From positions 15,691,001 through 15,755,000 of the forward strand of contig OU612067.1 of NCBI GenBank assembly GCA_914767715.1: DNA of 64,000 nt, in the 5' to 3' direction. Every line of letters begins with the position of its first letter. The stretch's first letter is position 1. A model generated the notes under the pieces. It saw nothing but the letters and a program-made list of their open reading frames with translations, did not search any database and was not told the DNA's origin. A program made the translations under genes and the position numbers. Positions 1-14,500 of this stretch are shown piece after piece. This stretch comes from Membranipora membranacea (lineage: Eukaryota > Bryozoa > Gymnolaemata > Cheilostomatida > Membraniporidae).

Positions 1-3000
1 ATCTTGTCTTTCTTCAGTGCATGAAAGAGGAGGTAACTCCAAATTAGAACTACAAATAAATTACACAACAATAAAGTGACATTTAGAAGTGTCCGGAGTG
101 CAAGATTTAAAACCATTACTAGAACCATAGTTAGAACCAAATTTAAAAGTAGGACGGTTATAGAACAACTATACATACTAATAGTACACGGCATACACTT
201 TAGTATAGGCGTAGTACCAATTCTGTTCCTCACAGCATATACTCTCTTAAAGTATATGCACAGTGAGTGAGTTATCAATTTCCGTTCCTTAAAGTATTTT
301 TATAATTTGAGATGAGATTGATTGTCATCCACTTCATTGCTTAGTTTGCGTTCCAGAAAATTGACTTGAAAGATGATAATTTAAAAAATACACATTAGAA
401 CTGTGATCGATATGCAAACATGCCTTGCGTCAATAACACCCACCTAAGAGCATCCAAGTATTGAGCTGTTTTCCCACAACAAGAGAGAGGACAACATCTA
501 ACCATTGTCAATTAAAATTGCCAAAGATAAGCAATATATCAGAAAGAATGTTTAATGGCTGTTTCATAAATCAGGCATAAACACTCGTTTCAGACGACTT
601 TTATACATGGACATGTGAATGGAATGTGCATACATCATGAGAAGATCGAAGGCACACCATAGTGGATATTGATAATTTTTTTCTAGGGGGATTCTTTATC
701 AAAAATGATTGAATTTTGATCAATTCCATGATCCATATTTTTGCTGAACTGCTGCTAAGCTGATATGAAGTATTGGTAATGATTGTTTTGAACACAAGTT
801 AAAGGAGTAGGTATATGGGTGAAACGTGTTGTGTACACGGAAAAGAAAATTACTTTAATGACTGCTCTGTATCAGCATCGGTAAGTAAAAGTTTCCTTTT
901 TTTAGAATATATTTTAATCTTTTAATTACGAGTAATTAAATGGTGAACATGAATATATTCATATGCGCTCAGGTATTAATTCTGGATTAATTTTTCTTAA
1001 TACCATTTTTTTATCTATTTGGTTTATAGCTGAAACCAATAACTTATGACAATTACACTTTTTGCTGTGAGCACGCCAATATATCATTCAGACTTCACCC
1101 CATACCACCTATCCCGCAAGTTCACTTTATAATAGTCTAAGAAAATAAATAAGCATGCACGTTCTTCACATAACCTGAGCTAAACAGTCATCAATGTTGG
1201 CAAATCATTTCCTATAATAAGTAGGCCTACGCTCTGTGACGTAAACATGTGGCTTAAAAATCCATTGGGTTGTGATGACACAAAATAATTCAGCCGTTTC
1301 GGGCTTATCTTAGTCCTTTACTAAGCAATAACCAGAGCAAAAAAACTTGGCTGTTTTATAAAAGTCTTTTTCCACCATCGCTCGATCACCTGATACACGA
1401 CATAGGTTTATCAATATTTACACATAGTTACAAGAGCAGAGTTTTCTTCTAACTAGTATGTGTACTACCAAACTGTATCGACTTGTCTGACCAGGGAGGG
1501 TGGAACCAATGAAGAGGGAGTTCATTGGTGGGACAGAGAGATACAGAGATCTTTCCGGAGTTGTCTGTCACCAAGCAATGCAAAGACAACTTCTACATGA
1601 AAGTTATAATTAGCCAGAACTGAATACAGTATAAAGTTCCCACTGAATTTCCTGGTCATATTATGTTTTTCAAGGGAGAAATAGTGGAGCACATGGAATA
1701 GAATCAAACAAGGATCGATCAAATAGTTTAAAGAACGCACATCTTGTTCTGATCATAACAATAATCACAATCAAACTCTAATATTTTCTCAAAAGCTAAT
1801 TAAAACTCAGATAGCTTTAACCTAATTAAAAAAATTGGCTGACTGTCACCTTTTAGACTGCTCATCCTCACACATAAACAAACACAGCATAGTATCACAA
1901 ATCTGTGCAAGCTGTACTGGGACGGCCTGTGCACGTCAGCACTCATGTAATGTAACCTATTGTCCCTCAGAGCGCTGCCGCTTGGTTTAACCAATTCAAT
2001 TACATTGAGGTATGGATCAAGCAAATCAGCCCTATTCAATACCATATCTCTATAGACTGTGTGCAAAACCGCATTGCTATGATTATCTGAAACCTGTAAT
2101 GCCTATACATTCAATCTATTATATTTATGTTGTATTCATACCTTTCACACAAAACTATTATATAAATTCCATTATGTATATATTGATCATTATTGGACCG
2201 TGTATTTTAATTCAAGCCTGAATTCTACAGAAAACTATTCTATTACAGGCTTTCTCTGACATAACCCGCCAACGCTAGCCAACATTGTGGTTTTAAGGCT
2301 ACAGTTGCCCTTCAGTGAAACCAGAAATCTGCGATAATTTTGCTGCCAATGAGTGATTCAATCTTTTGTTTCACATATTGACCAGTTCATTGAACAAATA
2401 AGCAGCTTGCTAAAAGATAAAGCATTTTTCTGTTTACTTTTTCTGCAGTATAGCAGCTAATAGGTTTATATCTTTGCTGTTAAATGCCCCAGTGTTGCTA
2501 TCAATCCACACTCACAAAACAAGCCTTACCATGACTATGGCTACATAGTGCACAAGTCTGGACTTGTGATAAGGTATAGTCCCTATTAATATTGTGTCCG
2601 CTTGGCCCACTACTGTCTCTATTAATATATTTCCATTGGTTTGTTATTAAACATGATGTAGTTTTGCAGGCCGCACACCGCAATAGTAAGGAAAACTGGG
2701 ACAAAGGGGTGAAAAATAAGTCTTTGCATCGTGTCTGGGAATACTCTGTAACCCCAAAATATGAATATTAATGTTGTATGAATGTTAGGGCCATTTGCGA
2801 TGGAATAAAATGAATTGAATATACAAAACCGATATCTGTAATATATATAGAACAAACTACATTTGACGATTGCTAGTTTTATGTGGTATAAAAAATAAGT
2901 CCTGCCAGCTTTTCAGCTGAGGACTCTTAACTGCCATGACCTGTGCCAGATTTAGTAATTCTGATACTTTTGCAAATATTATTGTATATTTATGGCCAAT

Positions 3001-4055
3001 AGGCGCAAAGTTTATTCATTAGAATGAAAGTGGCTGGAACAAACAATTGCAAAAAACATGTCAAAGAAATCGACAAAAAGGAAAAATTGTAATGTACACA
3101 GTCTCATTTATAATACTAACAAACTCGGCCATTATTCTGAGGCTATCAATAGCCTATTGAGATGGAGTTGATTTCTTGCTCACATACATCTGTGGAATAG
3201 GGCTTTGAATTCAGGTCAATGAGGGCTATGGGTGGCAAAAACACAGCTTTAGTGTAATTATACCTCGTAGCAACATCATGAAAATGCCTAACACAGTATT
3301 TCTAAATCTCAATTAATTGCCTGAATGAAAACATGATAAATTAGAGCTATTGTTCGGACAATAATAGCTAATAACATAAACAAGGTTCAAAGTCAGCTCA
3401 ACCCATTGTTAGTTCAATTCAACATGATTAAAACTATGCTGCCTATAGAAAATAGGATATTTAAGTACTATACTCCAAATGGGTATGTAAAGAAATAAAA
3501 TAAAATAGAACCATAACATGGTTTGTGTGTCTGTCATTGAGCAATTATTAATCACACATTAGCTATCACAGTTCTAGCCACTGTGTACATTGTGCTTGAG
3601 CTTTCAAGCTAAACAAAGTCCCTATGGTACCCGGTAATATTTGCAACAACACTCCATTTCAAAGCCATGAATAAACCGAGCTCACTAAGTTCTAATCCAC
3701 CGAACTTCAACAAGACGAACAATCTCCAGTGATTCATAACCATAGGCCACAAGGAGAATAAGATATAAAAATAGTCTAGGTACATAATATAGCGATATGA
3801 CTGTGTTTGACATGATTGTTTACATGCTGTTGCTGCTATCAGGCAACATGTCATTTTCCCTGGAGATGTTTTGAAGTGAGTACAAAAATAAAGTGATGCT
3901 TTAGATGCGTGAAGTCTGCAGCAAGCCTTTCAGCGCTGCCGCTGGCTAAATTGAGTAAACAGCAAAAAATGACTCGCCTTAGCTCACGATGTAAATTGAT
4001 CAATACACATGTATGATTTTAAACAAGGCGGAGAAAATGAAATTAGTTGAAGATT
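1..4055. other. Gene-poor flank, no recognised gene
   Basis: Short open frames occur on both strands but none resembles a known family or joins with good splice signals into a longer frame. A possible first exon with a GTAAGT donor lies near 815-880 on the plus strand, without a supporting second exon. The interval is AT-rich and downstream of the FoxJ1 stop, so it probably includes the FoxJ1 3' UTR at its right edge. Confidence 0.5.
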
Positions 4056-6680
4056 TCAATTAAAACTTGAGCTAAGGAATTTCTCCATATCATCTAAGGC
4101 AGCCATGGCATCATCGATATCTGATTTGTCCGTAGTCCACGGATGTGATTCGTGGCCGGCAGCGCTGAGTTGCCCTGATGGGATGCTGCTATTTAATAGT
4201 CCACTAAAAGCCGAGCCGGTCAGACTGTCCGTCCACCACTCTGGAGGTTCTATCTTAACGCCCTGAATGGTTATGTCGCCTGAGCCGCTCGGAGGATGCA
4301 ACTCATCTAACTTAGCTAAACTTGTACCCAAGAGGTCTTCAAAACTATCCCCTCCGCTCGAGTCTTCAGAGCTTGGCGGGCTCAGTGTCACCATACTATC
4401 ATTAGAATCGTGAGCGTCTATAATGTCTTCAGTGCGCAGTTTGATGCCATTGACATCGATATCTTGATTTAATAGTTTATCAAAGTTGAGATACTTAGCG
4501 AGGGCTAGAGCGGCATCAGCATCTTCATCTTCAGCGCCTCCTCGACGAGATCTCTTCTTACCGGAGCTGCTTCCTTCTTCTGGATCATCTGTCGACGCCC
4601 TCTTACCCCCTAACTCGATTGTCTTACATTTCTTTTTGAGCACACCATTGTCAAGTAGGGCATTGTATTCAGGGTTTATTCTCCAGAAGCCTCCTTTTCC
4701 AGGCTCGTCTTTACGCCGAGGTACTTTTTGAAAGCATTTGTTCAATGACAGATTGTGGCGGATAGAGTTCTATGGAATGAAAACAAAACTAAAGATTAAT
4801 TACAATCTCAAGTACTCTGTGATATATAAAATTTCAGGTTTTGATTTAATGTGGGTTTTAAGTCCGAAGTTTGCGCTACTGGGCTTCTTGCCAAATTAAG
4901 TTCTCATGATTTGAGTATAAACAATGGCCTAGATAGATATCGATATTCACGCTGAGAGACAAAAGATTTGGTCTGACCAGTTTTCATAGAGATTCCTGAT
5001 AATCATTAGATATGTCATAGCATTCAGGTCAGGCTTATAGATAGTCAATATATTGGGTATGATGATCAATATATTACACCTTGATATTACTCTTGTTAAA
5101 AGCCTTGACAGATAAAGCTTGGCAGAGTAAATTCAAAACACAAAGGTGTGTATATCAGGGGAACCACGCAGTAACAACCTAGATCTCATTAGCAAAACAG
5201 GAATCATCAGACTGTGGGCAAATTGGATCAAACTTGTTCTAGTAACAACTCAGAGTGGTATGAAAATATCAGCAAATAGCTTGATGTTATCAAAATTGGA
5301 TGACAAGGAATGAACATCATTGTATATCAACTATGGGGATTGTATCAATGTAATACCGGTCGCTGCCCAGTTTTCCTATCAATATGTTTGTTGATCGTTC
5401 CTGATTCACACATGGTTACAGCTGATCCAAAGCCTTGTGTTTGTTTATCTACATGTCTAAGTGGAATCATTCAATCGCTGCAACTTGATAACTGATATCA
5501 TCAATGATTAAGTTTGTCAACAGTGAATTCGATTAATATTAATTGAGTTTTCCTGCTTGCCAACGCCTTTACAACAATCTCAATGACTAGGGTACCAGAT
5601 CCTGTTAGCCTTTTGTAAAGTTATGACTCAAATCTGGATCAAGCATGATCCAATCCGGTAGAATAGGAAAGACCGGACTGCGGGCAAATCGGATCTAACT
5701 CAACTCTATAACTAATTTACTGGATTAAGTTGTATTGTCTTCCCAAAACAATAGTGACTGTCAAATTAATTTTCACCTGCCAGTGGGTGTCAAAAGACAT
5801 ACCTGCCAGCTAGGATCAGCCATTCTGTAGTACATGAAGTGCTCTGTAATCCAGCTGTATATTGCAGACAATGTGACCTTCTGTTTCTTACTGGCCTTCA
5901 TCGCCATACAGATCAGAGTTGCATAGCTGATTGGTAAAATAAGACAAACCTATTAATGTGTTAGAGCTTTAGAAACAACAGATTTCAGACTCAAAAACTA
6001 TATTTTGTATGATCATAACTGGGCGACGGACTGCATTCACATTAATGTGATTAAACCAATGATATAACACAGATCAAGCATGATCAAATTTGTCTGCAAT
6101 TAGGGTTTGGACCGAGGAAGGCTAACCAGTAGAATAGGAACAACCGGACTGTGCGCAAACTGGATTAAACTTCATCTAAATATAACGGGAGGTAAACATA
6201 CCTGTATGGGGGTTTGACATATGGGTTGGTCTTATAATCGATCTTCTCAAAGTTCACATTGGTATCTATAGGTGCCATCTGTATATCAACTAGAGGTGAC
6301 TGCTGATGCATGAAGTTAGTGGCCAGAACTTGGTTGGGGTTGACTCTCATTGATTCATTAGCCACTGCCCCTACTCTAGGGCTTATGGGCGGGGTGGCTG
6401 TAGATTCCCCTATGTTCAAGTTCATGTTTTGTAGCCAGTTCAGAGAGGTGAGGCTATCATCCAGCGGGTCCTTCGCTCCAGGGGCTGGCACAAGATGCTC
6501 AAGCATGGGGTTCTTGGAGAGCCAGTTTTGTTGCAGCTGCATGGCCAAGTGATCGTTACTGACGGATGGGGAGGGCGGCATGGTGGCTATGGCAGGCATT
6601 GAGAGAGATGCAGGCTCCACCACGATAGGCTGTGAGAGATGAGATTGGGGATACCTCATCATTGATAATCCGGCAATCAT
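4056..6680 (-). CDS. FOXJ1: FoxJ1 forkhead transcription factor
   Basis: Three coding exons read on the minus strand: 6202-6680, 5803-5926 and 4056-4769. They join in frame to 438 codons, close to the vertebrate length of about 420. The N-terminal part has the FoxJ1 box [12 protein letters not shown] about 35% of the way in, and then TNPYVKPPY opens the forkhead domain. Exon 2 carries [19 protein letters not shown] through DPSWQ, and exon 3 opens with the recognition helix [13 protein letters not shown] and continues through [11 protein letters not shown] basic patch (GKKRSRR) and an acidic, serine-rich C-terminal activation-like region follow. FoxJ1 is the master regulator of motile cilia genes and acts in the nucleus. 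I chose the ATG at 6680 because a good acceptor (TTGACAG) lies just upstream at 6703, so the 5' UTR is probably split by an intron. The assignment rests on conserved motifs; the exact start is inferred. Confidence 0.95.
5155..6180. repeat. Dispersed repeat copies in FoxJ1 introns
   Basis: Three related stretches near 5155-5250, 5635-5715 and 6065-6180 share a core of the form GACTGYGGGCAAATTGGATC followed by AACTTnnTCTA. The same ends recur in NAGLU introns (see 10011-10148) and near 50815-50935. They look like degraded copies of one short inverted-repeat element family. Confidence 0.5.
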
Positions 6681-8544
6681 CAACTCAGAACCATTCACAA
6701 ACCTGTCAAAGACATCATGATATATGGTTAACTGACAAGTGTTATCTTTTACCAAGCAACCAGTGTGTCACTATACATACCGTTGTAGTTTGTAACAAGG
6801 CGTTTACAGAGAAAATCTTAAAACATGACGCTATTAAAAGAAAGAAGGTTTCATTGACTTGACTGCTCTTCATAGCTACACTTTAGTATTTAGTAAGCTC
6901 ATGATTGCTCAATATTATTAGCAGATAGTAAGAATATTTGTATACTGACTTACAGCATGGATACAGGTCTGCCCTTATTTAGTAGTAGAGTGGTAGGCAT
7001 TTTAATCCTGAGCAGATACTCAAAAACTTCCAGATCATAACTTGAATACCATCACAACAAAGCAATCATACAGCAACTCCTATCAAATGAGTACAATGTT
7101 TCCCCACACTCAACAATGCACATTCTTTAGCTACTAGTGAATACCAACATATCCTAAAGTGCAACATAACCACCACAGTCTAGCCAAAATGATGAAATCA
7201 GATGTTGTTTGACAACAATAAATTTACCTGAATAGTTCAATGGAATCCTAGCACACCTTTCTTCTCAAACTGACCAATGCTGCAGCTGAGTTGAGCCCCC
7301 TAAATGCAGACTCAAACTGACCAAACCCTTTCACAAGCACCTGCAGCAGTGATTTTGTTTACATGTTACTAAGTACTCTATGGGATTTCCTTTTAAATAT
7401 CCAATGATTGGACAATTGCAATTAACATTGATTCCAATTGGATAACGATTGCACATGCGTATTTGCACAATCGTGTCGATGGGAAGGCAACTCTCATTTG
7501 ATGGCTACTATTGGGTAAGTGCTTGCAGGGAGGTTGGTCTATATCCCACCCTTCCTGGTGCTAGCTATTTTTAGTCCCAAATTTAAATTGGGCTATTATG
7601 GTGGGTAATGTGACAAGGCATTCATTTCTCAAACCTGCTCCCATATCAGATAGTTTCTAAGATCTCAGCTTGGATTCTGTGATTCATAGACTTTGTCTAT
7701 GCTATGAATGCTGAATGTAATAACGCAATTCAATCAAGGCCATAAACTGAGGGAACCCTGATAATCCCTGATGAACCCTGATAGTATTTAGGATGGATTT
7801 CCAAGACATGGCAATAAACGAACTCCGAACTTCAAAATCTCCATAAGAGAGCTGATTCGAACAATTGAAATGCAAGGTCAACGGCACACGCTGGGCTCAA
7901 ACTAGGTAATATATATTATATTTATAGTATAGTTATGCCTCAGATAATGTTGTAGGTCATCGATCAATGAAATAAAATTTCAATCCTGGACATCTCATGT
8001 ATTGTATGTAGAGTAGTTTTGATTTATGATAATACATATAAATGGTGTAGATCTGCAACAAAAGCATCAAAAATAAAATGAAAACTTCAACTGTGATATC
8101 CATCAAATTCAAACACAGAAAAATAAAATTGAGAATGATGTTGTAGATAGCTTTAAAAAGCTGGAAGTGAAGGTTTGGAAAACTGATTTAATCCCTTTTG
8201 TTGTCCAAGAGTTTGGCAAAATATTGGTTGTTGGTCACATCAAAATCTCAGTATGATAAAAAACCTTCATTCTCCTACTGTTATTATGATTGATCACTGA
8301 CTAAAGTTGGGAAAAGGAGGCAAATTTTGATTCATTCAAAATACCGTCAGAAAAATTACTTCAAAACAGTAGAATCACGCCTTGATAGCTGAATTGCCAG
8401 AATTGTCACAATGTTTTGTAAGTAGCCAAAAATATCTCTTCTCACCTGACTGAACGTGACAGGAGAAATAGAAAAAGTTGCGTTATTTGAGTTGTGGAAA
8501 TCAGCATCATCAGATAAAAGATTAATACAGCTAAATTTGATGAG
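6681..8544. other. FoxJ1 upstream / NAGLU downstream interval
   Basis: This 1.9-kb stretch separates the FoxJ1 start from the NAGLU stop, both on the minus strand. A FoxJ1 5' UTR exon is expected here because of the acceptor at 6703, but I cannot place it. It also should hold the NAGLU 3' UTR at its right end. I see no further coding exon. Confidence 0.4.
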
Positions 8545-11500
8545 CTAGTGAAGATATTTTTTGTATCGATCAAAGAAAATTTTGGCAATTTCAACTGTAT
8601 CGCCTTGAGGATCGATGATATAGTCTGTAAAGATTTCAGCAAACTGAGATTCGATCTGACCAAACAAGTCTGTACGGAATTTCTTCTCATTGAAAGGTTC
8701 AGACTGCAAAAGAAAACAATGTGTTCATGAATTTTTAGTATTTGACATTCATAGTAATAATCTGATTTAAAAAACAAGGCAACCGTTGGCGTTTTTGATT
8801 CAATCCAACAAAAAACCTGTTGTGCTTATTATATTCAGTGGTAAGTCTTATCACGTTTATCATGAGTTCATATTTACCTTTTTTAATGCATCTAGATTGT
8901 ATTGGAAGAATAAGAACCATCTGTTCCAGTAGTATCTGTAAAAAGAAACACAGAGAAATAAGGAATCAGTCAGAAGCAGGATTAGGATAGAAGGATGTGT
9001 GAGGCGATTGATATTAGAATGTTTACCCAAAACCTCATGGTATAGTAAAGATTTTGGTATAAACAAGGGCCTATCACAATAAAACAGCCAAAAACCATCA
9101 TCACCTCATTCTTCGCTGAGATAAACAAGACCTGCAAGAGGTGTTGACCCAAAATTGCTGAGTATATATATTATAGACATATATATATCACATACTGATA
9201 TTATATTCTGACAGAATAATTGGAAACAAATGTTTCAAATTTAGTCCAAACTGGCACGGATCCTGAGCCAAATTAAGATCCACTCTGCAGTAGAAAATTA
9301 AGAAGCAGGTTAATTGGATCAAAAGTGATTAAGGCATAGTGGTTGTAAGGATTTTATTCCTTGATTATTCTAATTAAAAGACCACACACATCAATTCGGC
9401 TTTCATTTTCGATCTGCAGGGGAAAACTGAAAATGTTCTAGAATGGCAAATACAATTCATTGATTCAGACAGACGCAGTGCAGCATTAGGATATGAGTGC
9501 AGATGGGGTGTTAATTATTATAAAAGTAACTCCTAGCTGTGTCATCTTGCAAACTCTAAGAGTTAGTTCCACTTTTAATTCAATTCTAAAAGGTAAAAAC
9601 GCGAGATGTTTCAAGACAATATTATGTAAATTATTAATTCCTTACTGTGATATTAGATCAGTCCACTGTTTGCCTGCGTAGTCTGAGATTTCACCAACAG
9701 GTCCCCACAAAGTCAGCTGATTTATAGCGTTAAATTTGAACAGTTTACGGTCCGTATCAGTGGTAGCTAGTGATATAGCGTTCTGTACCCATCGACCAAA
9801 CAGATAGCTACTGTGTGATTTCATTAGATCATCCATATCTAGTAACACTGTGTTCCATATTTGTGTTATATCTCTGTGTGAAATAAGATAAATATTACAT
9901 AATATCAATGACTAGATCGATATTCATTTGCCAGTTTTTTCAGTAGTTCCTGTTCTACTGGTTAGGTGCTAGCAGCTCCAGAGGAAGCACCTCAATATGC
10001 AGCTCAATTCTTAGATAAAGTTTGATCCATTTTGCCAGCGTTGGAGTTGCCCCCATTGCTGACACCCTGAAGGCAAATGGCTTTTGGCGTATCAGTAGAG
10101 GGGAAAGAAACTTTAAGGCTAGCACATTGGATCAAACTTGATCTAGAAAACTCCATCAAACTAATCTAATCTAATCAGGAAGTTTGGAACAGTCTGCTAG
10201 ATCATATCAAAGATGGAAGTTCAACATGGAATGATCAAAAATCACTGCTGACTGACCATCAAACCAGCCAACCATTATTGAAAAAAACTCATTAGTATTG
10301 ATCTAGTATTGACTGATAAAGGGGTATAGGAGTCAAGAGTGGTCTGAATGGTGACAGGTGCAGACTTGTGATCTTTGAGGTCCATGTGTACAATTGGGTA
10401 CTGGCATGTCAATCATCCTAGGTAGGTAGGTTGTTTAAGGCACAGGACTGGAATTCTGCGGGTCTATAGTGTGTTTGCACACACGACATGTATAAAATAA
10501 CCCAACCTCTCTGCCATTTTGATTTAGATAGCAGTCAGGTATGGCAAGGCCAGTGTTGTGAGCACATTCCAGTAACTGTACTCAAGTGGGGATCACTCTC
10601 TCCATTTGATGGAAGGGGGTATACAAGCCTTCACTGGTTTTCCAGGGAGTTTAAACCTAGCTTTATGACAATGGTCTGTCAGTTTGAGAGTTGTCTCTAC
10701 AATGAAGTGTGAGGAGACAACTCCTAATATTTGAGAAGCAAATCTGAACAGAATTGAGTTCTAATTTAAAATCAGCTCACTTACTGAAATTGTGTGATGT
10801 TAGAGGTTGAGACCGCTGTCTGTATCTGTTTATAGAGGTCACACAGTATCACATACAGCATCTCCCTCCAGATATCAGCTATATCATGTCTGTAAAATAA
10901 ATACCGACTCCTAGTGAGTAGTGCTGTCACGATAATTTCATATCGGGAATACCTTATCCATCACACCTCCTTATCGGATATAATAAGGTGACAGCTGAAG
11001 TCGATTGCACAGCGGTAAATTCATTGTCACGGTTGGCCCGGTTACTATGGTTGATATATGGTTATTACGATTCCTCTTTCCATTCACACAATACCTTATC
11101 ACACTTCAGTTCACTCACTGACTAATCTCAAAGATTATAACCATATATCGATACCTAAAATCGAAAATACCGATAAGGAGAAATCGAAAATCGAAATTGG
11201 GACAAGGGTTGGTCGAAATCGAAGGTGTAAAATCGAAATCAGGAAAATCGATGCCACAATCAGAATCGAGGCAGTCATAGCCAACTACTAAATTGTGACA
11301 GCGCTACTAGTGAGTGAACACATGTTAAAATTGGTGATAAACAATATTGTCAGATACAATTACAGATACAGCTGGTTTGCGACACACTAACTTATAGAAA
11401 TGTAGGGTTCATTTAGCCTACGCACCTAACGCGCACCCCCACCAATCATGGAAAAAAAGTGCTATCATCAAGCATTGACAATGTTATGCCATTAACTTCA

Positions 11501-14500
11501 ACCTGAACTGCACATGAGCACTCAAAATATTGTTTGACAAATCTTGATTCGGTTTCACACAGCTGTGGACGACACAGATTAGTCTGAAGTCCCTGTCGAT
11601 GTGAAGTACAAACACACTATAATAAGAATGCTCATCAACACACAGGGGTGGCTTCATGCTGCTGTGGCCGGCCTTGAGGAGGTAATACTAGAGAAGGCTT
11701 CAAAACAAAACTTAGCTCATGGATTTAAACTGAAAACCTGTGTGTTGTGCGGTAGTATCCGCTCTACTGTATTTTGTATCCCTTCACTCACCTCAGAAGA
11801 TCTGATGCTATCAGTGTGGAGTTTTGTAGGGCTTTCTGAAGATATATTATACTCTGTGACAGTGAGGTGGTATTGTACTGCGGCTATAATTAAATTATAA
11901 CAATTACTATGTAAATTGGTTGCGTTAAATTAATACTATAAATACCAGAGACAGGAGGGTATATCATATCCTATCTCTGGCTCAACAGTAGATTTTGGAT
12001 ATGAAATACCCACATTAGACTTAGATAAGTTTATTCTGCAATATAGAAGTCTATCGCATTGGTTTGGCTTCAATCTAAACATGACAAGGTTATTACATTG
12101 ATTGATAATTGTAATGTAAAGCAACTTATCAGCTTTCACAAAAAAATTTGAGTTGTTTCGTCAAATCTCAATTGCTACTAGATCAAGTTTAATCCAATTG
12201 CCTGCATTACAGCTGCTCCCTTCCACTGACCAGTTGAGAGAGCAACTCGGAGTGCAAGCAATTGGTCTCGATGCTGCTAGCATGTGAAGAAATGATAGAT
12301 TGGAGACCACAGTAAGGCATTGTGAGTTACTTACAAAAGCTGTAGCTCTCATATTCCAGGTTGGTCTGCGGATGACTAACTCTTGCCCTTCATCCATACT
12401 GCTATAAGCTGTGGACTGGAAAACGCACAAGAACTCAGACATAAGTTTGCAAGTTAAAATGCTTCTGGTGGTCCAAGAGGGTCAATTTCTGGCTTGGTTT
12501 GAAGCTGATAAGCTGGAGAAACAGCTTTGATAATGCCAATCTTAGTTTCATGGACATGTGAAATTAGAAAGGAACGGATTTGTCATGTTTGTGAGTGTTG
12601 GTATTCAGTGGTCCAAAAATAGTCACATTAGGCGAGAAAACATGCTAAGCATGATTCCATTAGGGTGACCCACTGACCAACATTTTCAACCACCAACAGG
12701 TTTGGTCACATGTAAAAGAAATTTCTAATGGTTTGAAAGTTAGTTTTGAGTTCATCTTAGAAGAAGCTGCTTTTTGGGATTACTATAATTAGTTTTTTGC
12801 AGTGCATCTAAGACTGTCTAAGATTGTCTGAGTCAGATATGTGCCCCTTATCCATTAACTTACACCAGTGTTTAAGTTTATAAACTTACCACAAGATTAT
12901 ACCAGACTTTAGAGAGGTTAGGATCAAAGTAACCATATCTTCTGCTGCTATAGTTTTTTATCCTATAAACAGACGATGATAATGTGGTAAGAGGCAAACT
13001 CATCCAATAAAAAGTTACTCAAGTACACATTATAAAAGGACGCGGTCATCAGCACATGAGGAAACCCCAGTCATGGTTTAAATAATTCATCAAAAAATCC
13101 ACATAAAATCCCTCTCTCAATGGGATCTTGACCCACATCTCTTGATGCACTGATCGCTAGCTGAAAAGCAATCGCATCAACTGATTTCCCTGTATTGCCT
13201 AGATCAAGTTTGATCCAGTTGGCCTGCATTCGAAATCGCTCCCCTTCTACTGATAATCCTTTACATCTTACGGTGGAGGGGAGCAATTCTAATATCAGTC
13301 AAACTGGATGAAACTGGATAGAGGTGAAGAAACGCCATCACCCTTATGCCGTATTGATTAATTTTGGAAAACCAAAGGTATGACTGTTGTATAGTTACCT
13401 ACCAATTTGCTATATTGACAGGTTGGGTTCGATAATGCATCTCATTCATGAGTTCATATACAATATAGTTTGTACCAGTTGATTCCATTGTAAGTCCTGT
13501 ACCCATCATTGAGCTGTTTGGATAATTTCTAGCTGTGAATACATTCTATAAGAAAAGTGGTCAATTACAATGAGAAGTCAACTAACAATGTGGCTCATTT
13601 CATGTATTTTATGTTAATTTGCTTGCTCATTGTGGAGCTATCACCGGTGTGACATGAAGATCATTTAAAGAACCCTTAGGGTAATATTTGCAGACTGTAT
13701 TTCAACCACAGAGTTCGAGATGGCGATCGCTGGCTGAGTTTTCAACCAGCAGAACAGAGAAGGGCTATGAAATGTTTTTTGGTCTTACCTTATTGACATT
13801 ATTGATATGTCCGTACAGCCCCATCCTTCCTCCATAATTATTTATCATACACCATATAAAAGGCTGGCCATAGAAAGACTCCAGTCTGGAGTATACAGGC
13901 TCATACTCTGCTGCTAAATCTAATACAAGCATCTCACCCTGTAGAAAAGGGAAGACAACTACATAACTGCTTTGCATGCTTCTTCACAGTTGAAACATTC
14001 AATGGGAGCTTTCTCGGAGTGACTAGTTCTGTTAGATAATAAAACGAGACTGTCAGGCAGGGACAAGAGTCTGGTGGACTCAGACTGTAAGCAGCCTTAT
14101 CTACTTTACCACAGTTGAAACGTCAATCGAAGACAAACTACAGCTGCAGGGAATAGGTAATATCAAGGGGCTTGAGAACCTCAAAGCCAATTGTGAAATT
14201 TATGGTTGGTTTACGTTTATGAAATCAGTTGTTTATATGACCACCCACCTTAGCTAGTGAGAATTGGAATTCACTCTACTTGGGAAGTTCATAGAATAAA
14301 TTTGTCCCTTGGTTAGTTTAAGTGATCAAATGCAGGTATTAACATTTCGTTATAATTCATATGTTGATGCAAGCAACCCAGGAAAAGTTTGAACACCAAA
14401 ACTATTCTTTAACCAACCTTGGGAACAGCAGTAAGGAAAGCCTTAGCTCTCTCCTGAGTCCAGAAGTTTGAGTCGTGAGCAAACATCCAGCCCTGTACTA

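Noticed and set aside
815-880. Possible plus-strand first exon ending in a GTAAGT donor
   Set aside because: It is short, and no matching second exon or homology was found in the next kilobases.
13403-13545. Loss of the second catalytic glutamate in NAGLU
   Set aside because: The family glutamate is the one in the MEG/PEG position; here it is present in LTMES at residue 450, in register with the human enzyme. Only the neighbouring N-E became N-Y.
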